From Candidatus Promineofilum glycogenicum (GTDB lineage: Bacteria > Chloroflexota > Anaerolineae > Promineifilales > Promineifilaceae), in contig JADJHJ010000014.1 in NCBI GenBank assembly GCA_016707605.1, forward strand, positions 3,801-67,800: a stretch of 64,000 nt of DNA, written 5' to 3'. The translations under genes and the position numbers were made by a program. This document shows, in pieces, positions 9,217 through 17,929 of this stretch (within the stretch, counting starts at the first letter, position 1; each line of letters opens with the position of its first letter). Under the pieces are notes generated by a model that saw nothing but the letters and a program-made list of their open reading frames with translations, was not told the origin of the DNA and searched no databases.

Positions 9217-9945
9217 ATGGTGGTAAAAAAGCGAAAGTGGCCTTTCCTACTCGTCGCCGTCCTGAGCGTCCTGCTGATTAGCCTGATGGCCGGCCTCGTC
9301 CTGGCCCAGACGGCGACGCCGGAAGCGGAGACAGAGGACAACGCGACCCAGGCGGACGGCTTGTCGCTGCGCGGGCTGCACCACGGCTTCCTCGGCCGCG
9401 GCAACGGCAGCAGCGCGCACGATGAGTATCTGGCCGAAGCGCTGGGGATCACCCTCGAAGAGCTTCAGGCCGCCCGCCGCCAAGCTATGGCCGCCTACCT
9501 GGCCGATGCCGTCACCGCCGGCGACATCACCCAGGCGCAGGCCGACCTGATGGTGGGCAAGCACGCCCTGAGCGACACTATCAGCCGGACGGCCCTGGTG
9601 GCCGAGGCGCTCGGTATCACGACCGAGGAGCTGGAGGCCGCGCTGGCCGACGGCCAATCCCTGTCGGAACTGATGACCGCCGCGGGCATCGACGCCGACA
9701 CCCTGCAAACCAACGTCCAGGCCGCCTATGAGGCGGCCGTCGCCCGCGCCGTGGCTGACGGCGTCATTACCCAGGCCCAGGCCGACGCGGTTCTGGCCCA
9801 GGATACCAACTTCGGCCTCTTCGGCGGCCACGGCGGTGGTGGTCGCGGCCACCACGGTCGGGGCGGCTCGTGGAGCACCCCGTCGACGCCCGACTCCGAT
9901 TCGGAGAGCGACGACACGACGACCGATACTGGTTTCGATGCGTAG
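9217..9945 (+). CDS. Secreted helical-repeat protein (DUF2680-like repeats)
   Basis: A 242-residue exported protein: positively charged start (MVVKKRKWP), one hydrophobic segment ending in LVLAQTA, then two to three copies of a helical unit reading LAEALGITLEELQAARRQA ... ADAVTAGDITQAQADLM. This resembles the repeats of DUF2680/YckD-type secreted proteins. The C-terminus is Gly/His-rich (GGHGGGGRGHHGRGG) and then acidic Ser/Asp/Thr-rich, as in metal-binding or surface tails. The start at 9217 was chosen because AAGGAG sits seven bases before it; a longer frame from 9181 would add a charged leader without an RBS. The next genes are a response regulator and sensor kinase, so it may be their target. 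The function is unknown. Confidence 0.65.
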   Translation: MVVKKRKWPFLLVAVLSVLLISLMAGLVLAQTATPEAETEDNATQADGLSLRGLHHGFLGRGNGSSAHDEYLAEALGITLEELQAARRQAMAAYLADAVTAGDITQAQADLMVGKHALSDTISRTALVAEALGITTEELEAALADGQSLSELMTAAGIDADTLQTNVQAAYEAAVARAVADGVITQAQADAVLAQDTNFGLFGGHGGGGRGHHGRGGSWSTPSTPDSDSESDDTTTDTGFDA

Positions 9946-9974
9946 GGCGGGATGATTCCTGCCCGGTGAGGTGA

Positions 9975-10086
9975 GCTCACGCCAAGGCGCGAAGGAGCAA
10001 AGGACGCTAAGAAGAACTTTACGCTAAGACGCACTGCGAAAAACTCTTCCTTTGCGTCTTTGCCCCTTAGCGCCTTGGCGTGAGCT
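9975..10086. repeat. Palindromic repeat family D, copy 1
   Basis: Outer arms GCTCACGCCAAGGCGC and GCGCCTTGGCGTGAGC are perfect inverted copies about 80 bp apart. The interior holds degenerate GCAAAGGACGCTAAG / GCGTCTTTGCCCCTTAGC pieces. The same motif family occurs at 13171-13236 and 63795-63878. Confidence 0.8.
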
Positions 10087-10116
10087 TCTGAATAACCCGT
10101 TGACGAGTAGAACGAG

Positions 10117-10815
10117 ATGAGCAAGACGATCCTGGTAGTAGACGATGCGGAAAGCCTGCGGACGATGGTCAAGAGCTATCTGACCCAGGAAGGGTACCGC
10201 GTGGTGACGGCGGCCAACGGCCGCGAGGCGCTGTTCGTCGCCCGCCAGGAGCGGCCCGACCTCATCCTGCTCGACCTGATGATGCCGGAGTTGGGCGGCT
10301 TCGAGTTCATCACCGCCCACAGCCGTGACGGCGACGCGCCGGTCATCATCCTGACGGCCAAGATTGAGGAGAGCGACAAGGTGCTGGGGCTGGAGTTGGG
10401 CGCCGACGACTATCTGACCAAGCCCTTCAGCCTGCGCGAACTGACGGCGCGCATCCGCGCCGTGTTGCGCCGGGCGGAGAAAAGCGCCGCGGCGTCCTCG
10501 GCCCTGCTGCGCGTCGGCGAGTTGATGCTCGACCGCGACAGCCGGCTCGTGACCGCCAACGGCAACACCGTCGAGCTAACCCCCTCGGAGTTCGACCTGC
10601 TGGCGACGATGATGGCCTCGCCGGGGCGCGTCTTCTCGCGCCTCGACTTGCTCGACAAACTCCAGGGCGACACCTACGAGGGGTATGAGCGCACCATCGA
10701 CGTTCACATCCGCAATCTGCGCACCAAAATCGAACCCGACCCGCGCAACCCGCGCTACGTCCAGACCGTCTATGGCATCGGCTACCGCCTGGCGGCCGAT
10801 CTGAACGGCAACTAA
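10117..10815 (+). CDS. OmpR/PhoB-family response regulator
   Basis: A 232-residue regulator. The receiver domain (residues 1-120) has the acidic pocket (VVDDAES), the phospho-acceptor Asp in LILLDLMMPELGG, and the switch Thr and Lys in IILTAK and YLTKPFS. The C-terminal winged helix has the OmpR signature (ELTPSEFDLLATMM, YEGYERTIDVHIRNLRTKIE, VQTVYGIGYRL). It lies five bases before the sensor kinase and is surely cotranscribed with it. Targets are unknown; the secreted repeat protein upstream is a candidate. Confidence 0.93.
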   Translation: MSKTILVVDDAESLRTMVKSYLTQEGYRVVTAANGREALFVARQERPDLILLDLMMPELGGFEFITAHSRDGDAPVIILTAKIEESDKVLGLELGADDYLTKPFSLRELTARIRAVLRRAEKSAAASSALLRVGELMLDRDSRLVTANGNTVELTPSEFDLLATMMASPGRVFSRLDLLDKLQGDTYEGYERTIDVHIRNLRTKIEPDPRNPRYVQTVYGIGYRLAADLNGN

Positions 10816-10819
10816 GCCC

Positions 10820-12202
10820 ATGCGCTCCCTGACCCTGAAACTCGCCCTGTCCTTTCTGGTCGTTGGCCTGGCCGGCGTCGTGCTGGTAGCGGTCATCGTG
10901 CGGCGGCAGACGCTGCTGGAGTTCGACCGCTTCATCGTCGACCAGTATCAGGCCGACGTGATCGCCCGCGCCGGCGACTACTATACCGAGGCCGGCGATT
11001 GGGCGGGCGTGGAGTCGATCCTGCGCGGCCGGCGCGGGCCGGGGGGCGGCGGGCCGGGGGGCGGCAGCCGGCCGGTCATTCTGACTGATACCAGCGGTGA
11101 AGTGATCGCCTCGACGGTGGACGACGGCTACAGGGGCAGCATGAACTACGATGACGGCGCGACGGCCAGCAGCGATCCCCTACCCATTGAAGTCGAAGGG
11201 ACAGTCGTCGGCTACGTCCAGTTCCTGGATATGTCCGAGACGCAAGACCTGCGCGAAACGGCCGAGGCGGCGTTCCTCGACCGCATGAGCCGGGCCATCC
11301 TCATCAGCGCCATCGGCGCGGGGCTGCTGGCCCTGGTGCTGGGCGCGGCCCTGGCCAGCACCATCTCGCGCCCGGTGCGCGAGCTGACCGACGGCACCAA
11401 GGCGCTGGCCGCGGGCGACCTGGGCCACCAGGTGCCGGTGCGCACCGCCGACGAGATCGGCCAACTGGCGCAGTCGTTCAACCGCATGAGCGCCGACCTG
11501 GCCCACTCTACGCAGTTGCGCAAGCAGATGACGGCCGACATCGCCCACGACCTGCGCACGCCGCTCAGCGTCATCCTGGGCTACTCCGAGGCGCTGCAAG
11601 ACGACAAGCTGCCGGGCACGCCGGAGGTCTACGGCGCGATGCACCGCCAGGCGCAACACCTCAACCGGCTCATCGAAGACTTGCGCACACTGTCGCTGGC
11701 TGACGCCGGGCAACTGTCCCTCCAGCGCCGCACCGTTCAACCGGGCGACCTGTTGGAGCACGCGGCCATCGCCTATCTGCCGCAGGCTGAGGAGCGCGGG
11801 ATTCAGTTGTCGGTGACGGCTGAGGCCACGCCGGCTATCTCCGTCGACCCCGACCGGCTGGTGCAGGTGATCGGCAATCTGGTCGGCAACGCGCTGCGCC
11901 ACACGCCCGACGGCGGCCACATCGACCTGGCCGCGGCGCTGGTCGGGCCGCGCGTGGTGCTGGCGGTCACTGACAACGGCCCCGGCATTCCCGGCGACGA
12001 ACTGCCCCACATCTTCGAGCGCTTCTACCGCGGCGACAAGGCCCGCGTGGACGACGGCTCGTCGGGGCTAGGGTTGGCCATCGCCCGTTCGCTGGTCGAG
12101 GCTCACGGCGGGCAGATCGGCGTCGAAAACGTGGCCTCCGGTGGAGCGCGCTTCTCCATCGCCTTGCCGTTGGCCAACGGCAACGGCCACGCGGCGGCTT
12201 AA
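10820..12202 (+). CDS. Membrane sensor histidine kinase
   Basis: A 460-residue kinase with TM1 (LKLALSFLVVGLAGVVLVAV), an extracytoplasmic sensor of about 130 residues including a glycine-rich loop (GPGGGGPGGG), TM2 (ILISAIGAGLLALVLGAAL), HAMP, HisKA with the phospho-acceptor His in DIAHDLRTPLSVILGYSEAL, and the ATPase boxes N (VIGNLVGNALRHTP), G1 (VTDNGPGIPG), F (IFERFYRG) and G2 (SSGLGLAIARSL). It is the partner of the response regulator immediately upstream. The stimulus cannot be read from the sequence. Confidence 0.93.
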   Translation: MRSLTLKLALSFLVVGLAGVVLVAVIVRRQTLLEFDRFIVDQYQADVIARAGDYYTEAGDWAGVESILRGRRGPGGGGPGGGSRPVILTDTSGEVIASTVDDGYRGSMNYDDGATASSDPLPIEVEGTVVGYVQFLDMSETQDLRETAEAAFLDRMSRAILISAIGAGLLALVLGAALASTISRPVRELTDGTKALAAGDLGHQVPVRTADEIGQLAQSFNRMSADLAHSTQLRKQMTADIAHDLRTPLSVILGYSEALQDDKLPGTPEVYGAMHRQAQHLNRLIEDLRTLSLADAGQLSLQRRTVQPGDLLEHAAIAYLPQAEERGIQLSVTAEATPAISVDPDRLVQVIGNLVGNALRHTPDGGHIDLAAALVGPRVVLAVTDNGPGIPGDELPHIFERFYRGDKARVDDGSSGLGLAIARSLVEAHGGQIGVENVASGGARFSIALPLANGNGHAAA

Positions 12203-12333
12203 TACTCATCCCCCTGCAAGCTGCCACTCACTTCCCATTCATCTTGATTTGGCAAAGTGGGACGCTAGTCCGGTTAGGACGACCTGGTTGTTCCACTATT
12301 AGTTTCGGAGTGTAACAAGGAGCGAGAGGAAAC

Positions 12334-13158
12334 ATGAAAAAGAAGAGCTTCGTAACGCTGTTGTTGGTTTTGTTGAGTCTGGTGCTGCTGTCGGCTTGTG
12401 GTGTATTCCAGGAAGTCGAAGCGCCCAGCGCGACGCTGGAGGCGATTCCGTTGGAAACACAGGCCGCCGGCGTAGCGACCACCGCGCCGGTCGAGCCGAC
12501 GGCCGCGCCGGAAGTCGCCACCGAACCGGCCGCCGAAGAGCCGACGGCTGCCCTAGCCACGGAGGAGGCCACGACCGTGCCCCCCACCGAAGAGCCGACC
12601 GCGACGCCGACGCCGGCAGGCGTGGCCCAGGTATTTACCATTGACTCGGCCGCCTCACAGGTGCGCTTCGAGATTGATGAAGATCTGCGCGGGGCGCTTA
12701 ACACAGTGGTCGGCACAACCGATCAGGTGGCCGGGCAGTTGTCGGTCAACCTGGCCGACCTGTCGCAGACCCAGGTCGGCGTCATCCAGATCAACGCCCG
12801 CACCCTGACTACGGACAACGACTTCCGCAACCGGGCCATCAACAACGAAATCCTCGACACCGGCCAATTCGAGTTCATCACCTTCACGCCGACGGCCGTC
12901 GAAGGGCTGCCGGCCAGCGCCACAGTGGGCGAGACGATCAACTTCAGCCTGGTCGGCGACCTGACCATCCGCGACATCACCATGCCGGCGACGTTCACCG
13001 TCGAGGCCACGGCCGTCTCGGAGACGCAGATCACCGGCACGGCCACGGCCGTCGTCAACCGCACCGACTTCGACCTGCAAATCCCCAGCGTGCCCAGCGT
13101 GGCCAATGTGGAGGAGGAGGTTGAGTTGTATATCGACTTCACGGCCAACGCTTCGTAG
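12334..13158 (+). CDS. YceI-family lipoprotein
   Basis: A 274-residue lipoprotein: signal peptide and lipobox LLSLVLLSACG, an Ala/Thr/Pro/Glu linker to about residue 95, then a YceI lipocalin-like barrel (AQVFTIDSAASQVRFEIDED, INARTLTTDNDFRNRAINN, DTGQFEFITFTP, GDLTIRDITMPATFTVEA, NRTDFDLQIPSVP). YceI proteins bind long isoprenoid or amphipathic lipids; the ligand here is unknown. AAGGAGCGAGAGG precedes the ATG. It is a single gene bounded by a kinase operon and a palindromic repeat, with no cytochrome b561 partner. Confidence 0.88.
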   Translation: MKKKSFVTLLLVLLSLVLLSACGVFQEVEAPSATLEAIPLETQAAGVATTAPVEPTAAPEVATEPAAEEPTAALATEEATTVPPTEEPTATPTPAGVAQVFTIDSAASQVRFEIDEDLRGALNTVVGTTDQVAGQLSVNLADLSQTQVGVIQINARTLTTDNDFRNRAINNEILDTGQFEFITFTPTAVEGLPASATVGETINFSLVGDLTIRDITMPATFTVEATAVSETQITGTATAVVNRTDFDLQIPSVPSVANVEEEVELYIDFTANAS

Positions 13159-13170
13159 GTAGAAGAGTTC

Positions 13171-13236
13171 AACGCAAAGACGCTAAGACGCCATCGGAGT
13201 TGCGATGGCGTCTTTGCGTCTTAGCGTCTTTGCGTT
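13171..13236. repeat. Palindromic repeat family D, copy 2
   Basis: Near-perfect inverted repeat with arms AACGCAAAGACGCTAAGACG and CGTCTTAGCGTCTTTGCGTT around a short loop. It lies between two convergent genes, the yceI-like gene and the SDR gene, so it could also act as a bidirectional terminator, though it has no U-tract. Confidence 0.85.
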
Positions 13237-13239
13237 TAG

Positions 13240-14040
13240 TTACTTTCCTTTAGCAATAGCCCGCTTGGCAATGCGATCCACCGCGCCGGGGGCGATGAGC
13301 TTGAGCCACTGGCCGAAGCGCGAGCGGTTGGACATGACCACCTGCCGCTTGCGGGCGGCGGCCCCGGCCAGCGTCAGCCGGGCGCACTCCTCGCTGGTCA
13401 TGATCTTGTCCACTTGCAGCGGGTTGTGGCCCAACGGCTGGCCGTCGGCCCCCAGCGAGCGGGTGTGCATACCCGAAGCGACGAAATCGGGGAAGGAGAT
13501 GGTGACGCTGATGCCGTCGTCCTCGACTTCGATGCGCAGCGACTCGAAGAAGCCGACCATAGCGTGCTTGCTGGCCGAGTAGCCGGTGCGGGTGGGGATG
13601 CCGGTGCGGGCGGCGACGCTGGCGATGGCCACGATGCGGCCGCGGCTGCGCTTCAGGTGCGGCAGGGCGTAGTAGGTGCAGTAGAGGCTGCCGAAGTAGT
13701 TAACGCGCATCAGGTACTCCAGCGTCGAGAGGTCGGCCACGTCCTCCAGCTTCATCCACATGCTGAGGCCGGCGTTATTGATCAGCGTGTCGAGGCGGCC
13801 ATACTCGGCCACCGTCCGCTCCACCAGTTCGCGGCACTCCTCTTCATCGGTCACGTCGGTCGGCGCGACCAACGCCCGGCCGCCGCGCGCCCGACAGGCC
13901 GCGGCCACCTCCTCCAGCCGGGCCACGTTGCGCGCCGCCAACACCAGGCACGCCCCTTGCCGGGCCAACTCATAAGCCATCGCCTCGCCAATGCCGGTCG
14001 AAGCGCCGGTCAGGATCACTACGTTGTCTTTGAAATCCAT
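13240..14040 (-). CDS. Short-chain dehydrogenase/reductase (classical SDR)
   Basis: A 266-residue NAD(P)-dependent oxidoreductase. The Rossmann motif is TGASTGIGEAM; the structural motif is NNAG; the catalytic Ser is in AIASVAARTG and the Tyr/Lys in TGYSASKHAM. Arg/Asn after the second strand (AARNVARLEE) suggests NADP preference. The C-terminus carries a basic/hydrophobic tail (RSRFGQWLKLIAPGAVDRIAKRAIAKGK split here by description) typical of lipid-acting SDRs of the DltE/retinol type, but the substrate is not predictable. It is a single gene on the minus strand. Confidence 0.9.
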   Translation of the reverse strand: MDFKDNVVILTGASTGIGEAMAYELARQGACLVLAARNVARLEEVAAACRARGGRALVAPTDVTDEEECRELVERTVAEYGRLDTLINNAGLSMWMKLEDVADLSTLEYLMRVNYFGSLYCTYYALPHLKRSRGRIVAIASVAARTGIPTRTGYSASKHAMVGFFESLRIEVEDDGISVTISFPDFVASGMHTRSLGADGQPLGHNPLQVDKIMTSEECARLTLAGAAARKRQVVMSNRSRFGQWLKLIAPGAVDRIAKRAIAKGK

Positions 14041-14087
14041 AATGCCTCTTGCGTTTGACCATCGGCCAAGCGGTGGTTAGTATAGCC

Positions 14088-14123
14088 TAGAAACCGAGTT
14101 TCTCAGAAGAAACTCGGTTTCTA
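14088..14123. repeat. Palindromic repeat family B, copy 1
   Basis: Inverted repeat with arms GAAACCGAGTTTCT and AGAAACTCGGTTTC around a short CAGA-type loop. The same 34-bp sequence occurs at 17930-17963 next to the RAYT gene, and a half copy lies inside a gene at 53661-53676. Here it ends only six bases before the glycosyltransferase ATG. Confidence 0.9.
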
Positions 14124-14129
14124 AAAACT

Positions 14130-15425
14130 ATGGCACACCTCACCCTCGTCACCGCCGGTTCGCGCGGCGACATTCAGCCCTACATCGCCCTTGGCCTCGG
14201 CCTGCAAGCCCGCGGCCACACGGCCCGGTTGGCAACACATGCGCTCTTCGCCGACTGGATTCGCGGCTACGGCCTGGAGTTCGCGCCCGTCGAGGGGGAT
14301 CCAATGGCCGCCTTCCAGCAGGGGCATGGGCGCGACTGGGTGGAGACGGGGCGCGACGGCGGCGACTTCCTGCGCGGCTTTCACCGCTTCATCGACCCCC
14401 TGCTGCACCAGGCCACGGCCGACACGCTGGCCGCCTGCGCCGGCAGCGACATGGTGCTCTTCTCCGGCGTGGCCTTCTACGTCGCCTATAGCGCCGCCGA
14501 GAAGCTGGGGCTGCCCTTCGTGCAGGCCTACCTCCAGCCCATCAACCCCACGCGCGAGTTTCCCAGCGTTGTCTACCCCACCCGGCGCAAGGGCGGCGCG
14601 ATCTACAACTACGCCACCCACGCCATCGGCGGCTACCGCATCTGGCTGCGGCTGCGGCCGGTGCTCAACGCCATCCGCCGCGAGATGCTGAGCTTGAAGC
14701 CCATGCCCCTGCTCGGCCCCTTCCCCGATATGTTCCTGCGTAAGCTGCCCGTCGTCCACGGCTACAGCCCGACCCTGCTGCCCAAGCCGCGCGACTGGAG
14801 CGAGGCGCTGTTTGTGCCCGGCTTCTGGTTCCTGGACGACGACACTTACAGGCCACCGGCCGAGCTGGTCGACTTCCTGGCCGCCGGGTCACGGCCGATC
14901 TACATCGGCTTCGGCAGCATGACCGGCAACGACCCGGAGCGGCTGACGCGCATCGCGCTGGAGGCTATCGCCCGCAGCGGGCAGCGGGCGGTGCTGCTGT
15001 CGGGCTGGGCCGGGCTGGCCGCGGGCGATCTGCCGCCGAACGTACTGAAGCTCGACAGCGCGCCCCACGGCTGGCTCTTCCCGCGCATGGCGGCCATCGT
15101 CCACCACGGCGGCGTGGGCACGACGCACGAGGCGCTGCGCGCCGGCCGGCCGCAAGTGGTCGTGCCCTTCTTCGGCGACCAGCCGTTCTGGGCCGACCGG
15201 GTGCATGGGCTGGGCGTCTCGCCGCCGCCGGTGTTGCAGGAGGAATTGACGGCCGAGCATCTGGCCGAGGCGATCTGCACTGCTATTGCCGATCAGGCTA
15301 TGCGAAGACGAGCGGTGGAAGTTGGCGAGCGAGTCGGCGCGGAGCAAGGCGTGGCCGGGGCGGTGGAGATTGTTGAGCGGTATTTGGGGCAGGGGGCGGG
15401 GTTTTTTGAGGGGTGGAGGCGGTAG
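14130..15425 (+). CDS. UGT-like (GT1) glycosyltransferase
   Basis: A 431-residue transferase of the UDP-glucuronosyl/sterol glucosyltransferase family. The N-terminus has the family motif LVTAGSRGDIQPYIALGLGL. The C-terminal donor-binding half has IYIGFGSMTG and HGWLFPRMAAIVHHGGVGTT, and VVVPFFGDQPFWADRVHGLG, the HGG and D-Q pair that contact the sugar nucleotide. It probably glycosylates a lipid or secondary metabolite at the cytosolic face. The ATG fits the family start exactly. A palindromic repeat ends six bases upstream and leaves no ordinary RBS, so translation may be structured or weak. Confidence 0.9.
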   Translation: MAHLTLVTAGSRGDIQPYIALGLGLQARGHTARLATHALFADWIRGYGLEFAPVEGDPMAAFQQGHGRDWVETGRDGGDFLRGFHRFIDPLLHQATADTLAACAGSDMVLFSGVAFYVAYSAAEKLGLPFVQAYLQPINPTREFPSVVYPTRRKGGAIYNYATHAIGGYRIWLRLRPVLNAIRREMLSLKPMPLLGPFPDMFLRKLPVVHGYSPTLLPKPRDWSEALFVPGFWFLDDDTYRPPAELVDFLAAGSRPIYIGFGSMTGNDPERLTRIALEAIARSGQRAVLLSGWAGLAAGDLPPNVLKLDSAPHGWLFPRMAAIVHHGGVGTTHEALRAGRPQVVVPFFGDQPFWADRVHGLGVSPPPVLQEELTAEHLAEAICTAIADQAMRRRAVEVGERVGAEQGVAGAVEIVERYLGQGAGFFEGWRR

Positions 15426-15469
15426 GCGCAGCCTGTCAACCGCTTCCCACCTTGTCCACCTGGGCTGAA

Positions 15470-16020
15470 ACGGCGGGACGACCAACAACGGCCCTAAACG
15501 ACCCTTAAGAAACGGCGTCGCGCGCGCTGAAAGCCGGCCTCGGCCGGGCCGTTGCGGCGGGGGGGCTGGCGGGGGGCGGGGTCGGCGGCGCCCGGCCGGG
15601 CGGGCGTCCCGGCGGGGCGCGGGCGGGCGTCTCGGCGGCGCCGCGGGGGGCGCGGGGCTTCTCACAACGGCCCGAGGGCCTAAAACGTCGCGCGCGGCGC
15701 GGCCGGGCGCGCCCCGGGCGGGCGTCATCCGGCAAGATTCGCCGCCAGCGCCCGCCCGCCCCGGGCTAAAGCCGCGGGGCTTCTCAACAACGGCCCCTGA
15801 ACGGGCCTTAAAAAACGGCGTCGCGCGCGCTGAAAGCCGGCCTCGGCCGGCGCCGTTGAATAGCCCGGCGCCTTTAGGCCCGGGCGGGCGTCATCCGGCA
15901 AGATTCGCCGCTAGCCCCCGCCCGCCCCGGGCGGGCGTCATCCGGCAAGATTCGCCGCCAGCCCCCGCCTGCCCCGGGCGGGCGTCATCCGGCAAGATTC
16001 GCCGCCAGCCCCGCCCGGGC
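15470..16020. repeat. GC-rich repeat nest with about 47-bp direct repeats
   Basis: No gene is seen in this stretch. It is very GC-rich and built from repeated modules. One unit, marked by GGCGTCATCCGGCAAGATTC, recurs near 15721, 15888, 15935 and 15981; the last three are direct copies about 47 bp apart. Another module (GGCTTCTCAACAACGGCCCC ... AAAAAACGGCGTCGCG) occurs twice here and once to the right of the IS. The units have no variable spacers, so this is not a CRISPR array. Confidence 0.8.
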
Positions 16021-17239
16021 TATGAAGTTTAACAATTTAATACGGTAACAAGCCAACATAGCGCAGCAACGCCGACGAACCGTTGAGAAAGCGGTCGAGG
16101 AATGTGGCTACCAGGGGATTTGAGCCTGGGCCAATCATCGGCACAGCGATGGAGACGGATGACCTCTTGCTTGAGCCAACGCCAGAGCTTCTCGATGGGG
16201 TTCAGCCAGGAAGCGTAAGTCGGCAGACAAAGCAATTGAATCGGCAGCGTGTCCCGAATGGCTTTTGTCGCGGTTCGGTGGCCAATTGCTGGGCAGACGC
16301 GGTGGCCAGGAAGTTGCTGAGGCTGGAGACGACAGAGCACGTCAGGGGTGAAAATGCACCGGCCAGTTGTCCAGGACAATGGCATTCGTCTCTGCCTGCG
16401 GATAGGCGGCCTGGACTTGGGCGAAGAAATCGACAAGCAGGCGGTGGTGATGTGGCTGCGCTGGAGGTAAATGACGCCGGTGATGGCATCCAGAGTGGCC
16501 ACAAGGCGAAAGCAGGTATTGGACGCAGCTGCGCGCGCCAACGGCTGGGGTGACCCACGGCTTCATACGCCCAGGACAGTTCCGGCTGGCGGTAGTAAGA
16601 GAGCTCCAGGTAGAGCAAGGGAAACGCCCGGCTGCCGCTCGGCCCGTGCCCGATGCTCGTCGATCCAGGCCCGCTTGGCCTGATGTGCGGGTCGGGGCTG
16701 GAAGGTAATCGCGCGCTCGTTTGTAACCATGCCCAACCGGGCCAGCAAACGCCATACGCTCCCCGGCGCATCCCCCGCAACCAGTCGAACTGGTCGGCAA
16801 TCATGGGGAGTGTCCAACGATGACCAGCATGGCCGAACAGGTGCGGGTCGCGGCGAATGTGCACCACGGCCTGGTGGGCCTCTTCATCGCTCCCGTGCTG
16901 GGGAAAAGCGCCCTTGCGGCCTCGCCCTGGCTTCACCAGCCAGCCGTCAATCCCGCCGGCCAGATAGCGATTCAGCCAGCGGTAGCCGTATCCGGGTCGC
17001 GCGTCTTCAGCACGCCCTGTTTGGCCACCGCATGGGGCGATTGCCCGGCGGCGACCTTCAACAAAGCCGCCGCCTTCTCGCGCACATGGGGTTTGGGATG
17101 TCGGTCGCGCGCTCGCTCCAGCTCGGCTCGCTGTTCGTCGCTTAGTTCGAGTGTCCGTCGGGCGGCCATGTCGTCACCTCCGGCTACTATCTTATCCCAC
17201 TACCTGGTATGTTGCCGTATTATTTTGTTAAACTTCATA
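16021..17239. mobile_element. IS630-family insertion sequence (degenerate)
   Basis: The ends are near-perfect 30-bp inverted repeats: 16021-16050 reads TATGAAGTTTAACAATTTAA then TACGGTAACA, and the right end (17210-17239) is its complement with three mismatches. TA at both ends is the target duplication expected for IS630/Tc1 elements, which gives an element of about 1,215 bp. The flanks join to reform the local repeat module (CCCGGGC-TA-AGCC), confirming where it inserted. The internal transposase is frameshifted several times. Confidence 0.88.
16029..17169 (-). pseudogene. IS630-family transposase, decayed
   Basis: Fragments in all three minus frames add up to a typical IS630 DDE transposase. 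The N-terminal helix-turn-helix reads MAARRTLELSDEQRAELERA ... VREKAAALLKVAAGQSPHAV. Further on come WTLPMIADQFDWL, the first-Asp region VATLDAITGVIYLQ, the second-Asp region NAIVLDNWPVHFHP, and the terminal signature YASWLNPIEKLWRWLKQEV with the third acidic residue. At least five frame changes separate these pieces, so no functional enzyme is made from this copy, although the ends remain recognisable and could be mobilised in trans. Confidence 0.85.
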
Positions 17240-17395
17240 AGCCACGGGGCTTCTCAACAATGGCCCCTGAACGGGCCTTAAAAAACGGCGTCGCGCGCGC
17301 TGAAAGCCGGCCTCGGCCGGCGCCGTTGAATAGCCCGGCGCCTTTAGGCCCGGGCGGGCGTCATCCGGCAAGATTCGCCGCCAGCCCCGCCCCCA
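17240..17395. repeat. Right-hand part of the GC-rich repeat nest
   Basis: Continuation of the module split by the IS630 element: GGCTTCTCAACAATGGCCCC, AAAAAACGGCGTCGCGCG, GCCGGCCTCGGCCGGCGCCG and one more GGCGTCATCCGGCAAGATTC unit. It matches 15777-15910 almost base for base and runs directly into the 3' end of the RAYT gene. Confidence 0.85.
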
Positions 17396-17397
17396 AT

Positions 17398-17898
17398 CTA
17401 TTCCAGTTCCATCATCTCCCGCCACCACACCGCGTCCCGGCCATCGGCCGTATAGACAGCTAAAGGCTCTCGCACTCTCCCGAACCCAGCCGGTTGATCA
17501 TCCGTTCGCTCAAGCACCGCAATGAGCGTTCGGCCAGCGTGGTGTTCCTTCTGTCGCTCCACATAGTCGATCACGTTCGGCAGCCGTTTGCCGTCAAACG
17601 TGAACGCGCCATATTCCTCTTGCCAGTAGAGCAACGGATGCGACTCAAGCTTGTTAAACCGCGCCGAGGCAACACCTTTCACCTGTCCGATAAAATCCGA
17701 CAGGGCAAGACGCGGCGGGATACTTACGACCAGATGCACGTGGTCTTCCGTGCCGTTCAGCGCGTAGACGAAGCCGCCTAATCCGCAGGCCTTCCCGCGC
17801 AAGAAGTCATACACAACTGACTCTCGATCGCCGGCCAGTAGCGGTTGACGCCCCTTCGTTGTCCATACCAGATGGTAATAAAGTTGGCAGTAAGGCAT
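17398..17898 (-). CDS. REP-associated tyrosine transposase (Y1/IS200-like, RAYT)
   Basis: A 166-residue single-strand nuclease/transposase of the Y1_Tnp superfamily. The strand-1 region YYHLVWTTKGRQPLLAG, the HUH motif in GTEDHVHLVVSIPP and the helix with QVKGVASARFNKL match the family; the Tyr nucleophile is likely in NVIDYVERQKEHH. I started at MPYCQLYYHLVW because the family begins there; an upstream start would add 25 residues encoded partly by a palindrome. A family B palindrome lies 32 bases upstream and the GC-rich repeat nest abuts the 3' end. This is the arrangement expected for a RAYT and its REP substrates. Host RAYTs are usually single-copy and not typical mobile elements. Confidence 0.88.
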   Translation of the reverse strand: MPYCQLYYHLVWTTKGRQPLLAGDRESVVYDFLRGKACGLGGFVYALNGTEDHVHLVVSIPPRLALSDFIGQVKGVASARFNKLESHPLLYWQEEYGAFTFDGKRLPNVIDYVERQKEHHAGRTLIAVLERTDDQPAGFGRVREPLAVYTADGRDAVWWREMMELE

Positions 17899-17929
17899 GG
17901 TGTCCTCGATGACGTGTTTGGCGCACCTG

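Noticed and set aside
15880..16020. CRISPR-like 47-bp direct repeats
   Set aside because: The copies abut each other without spacers, and only three are in tandem.
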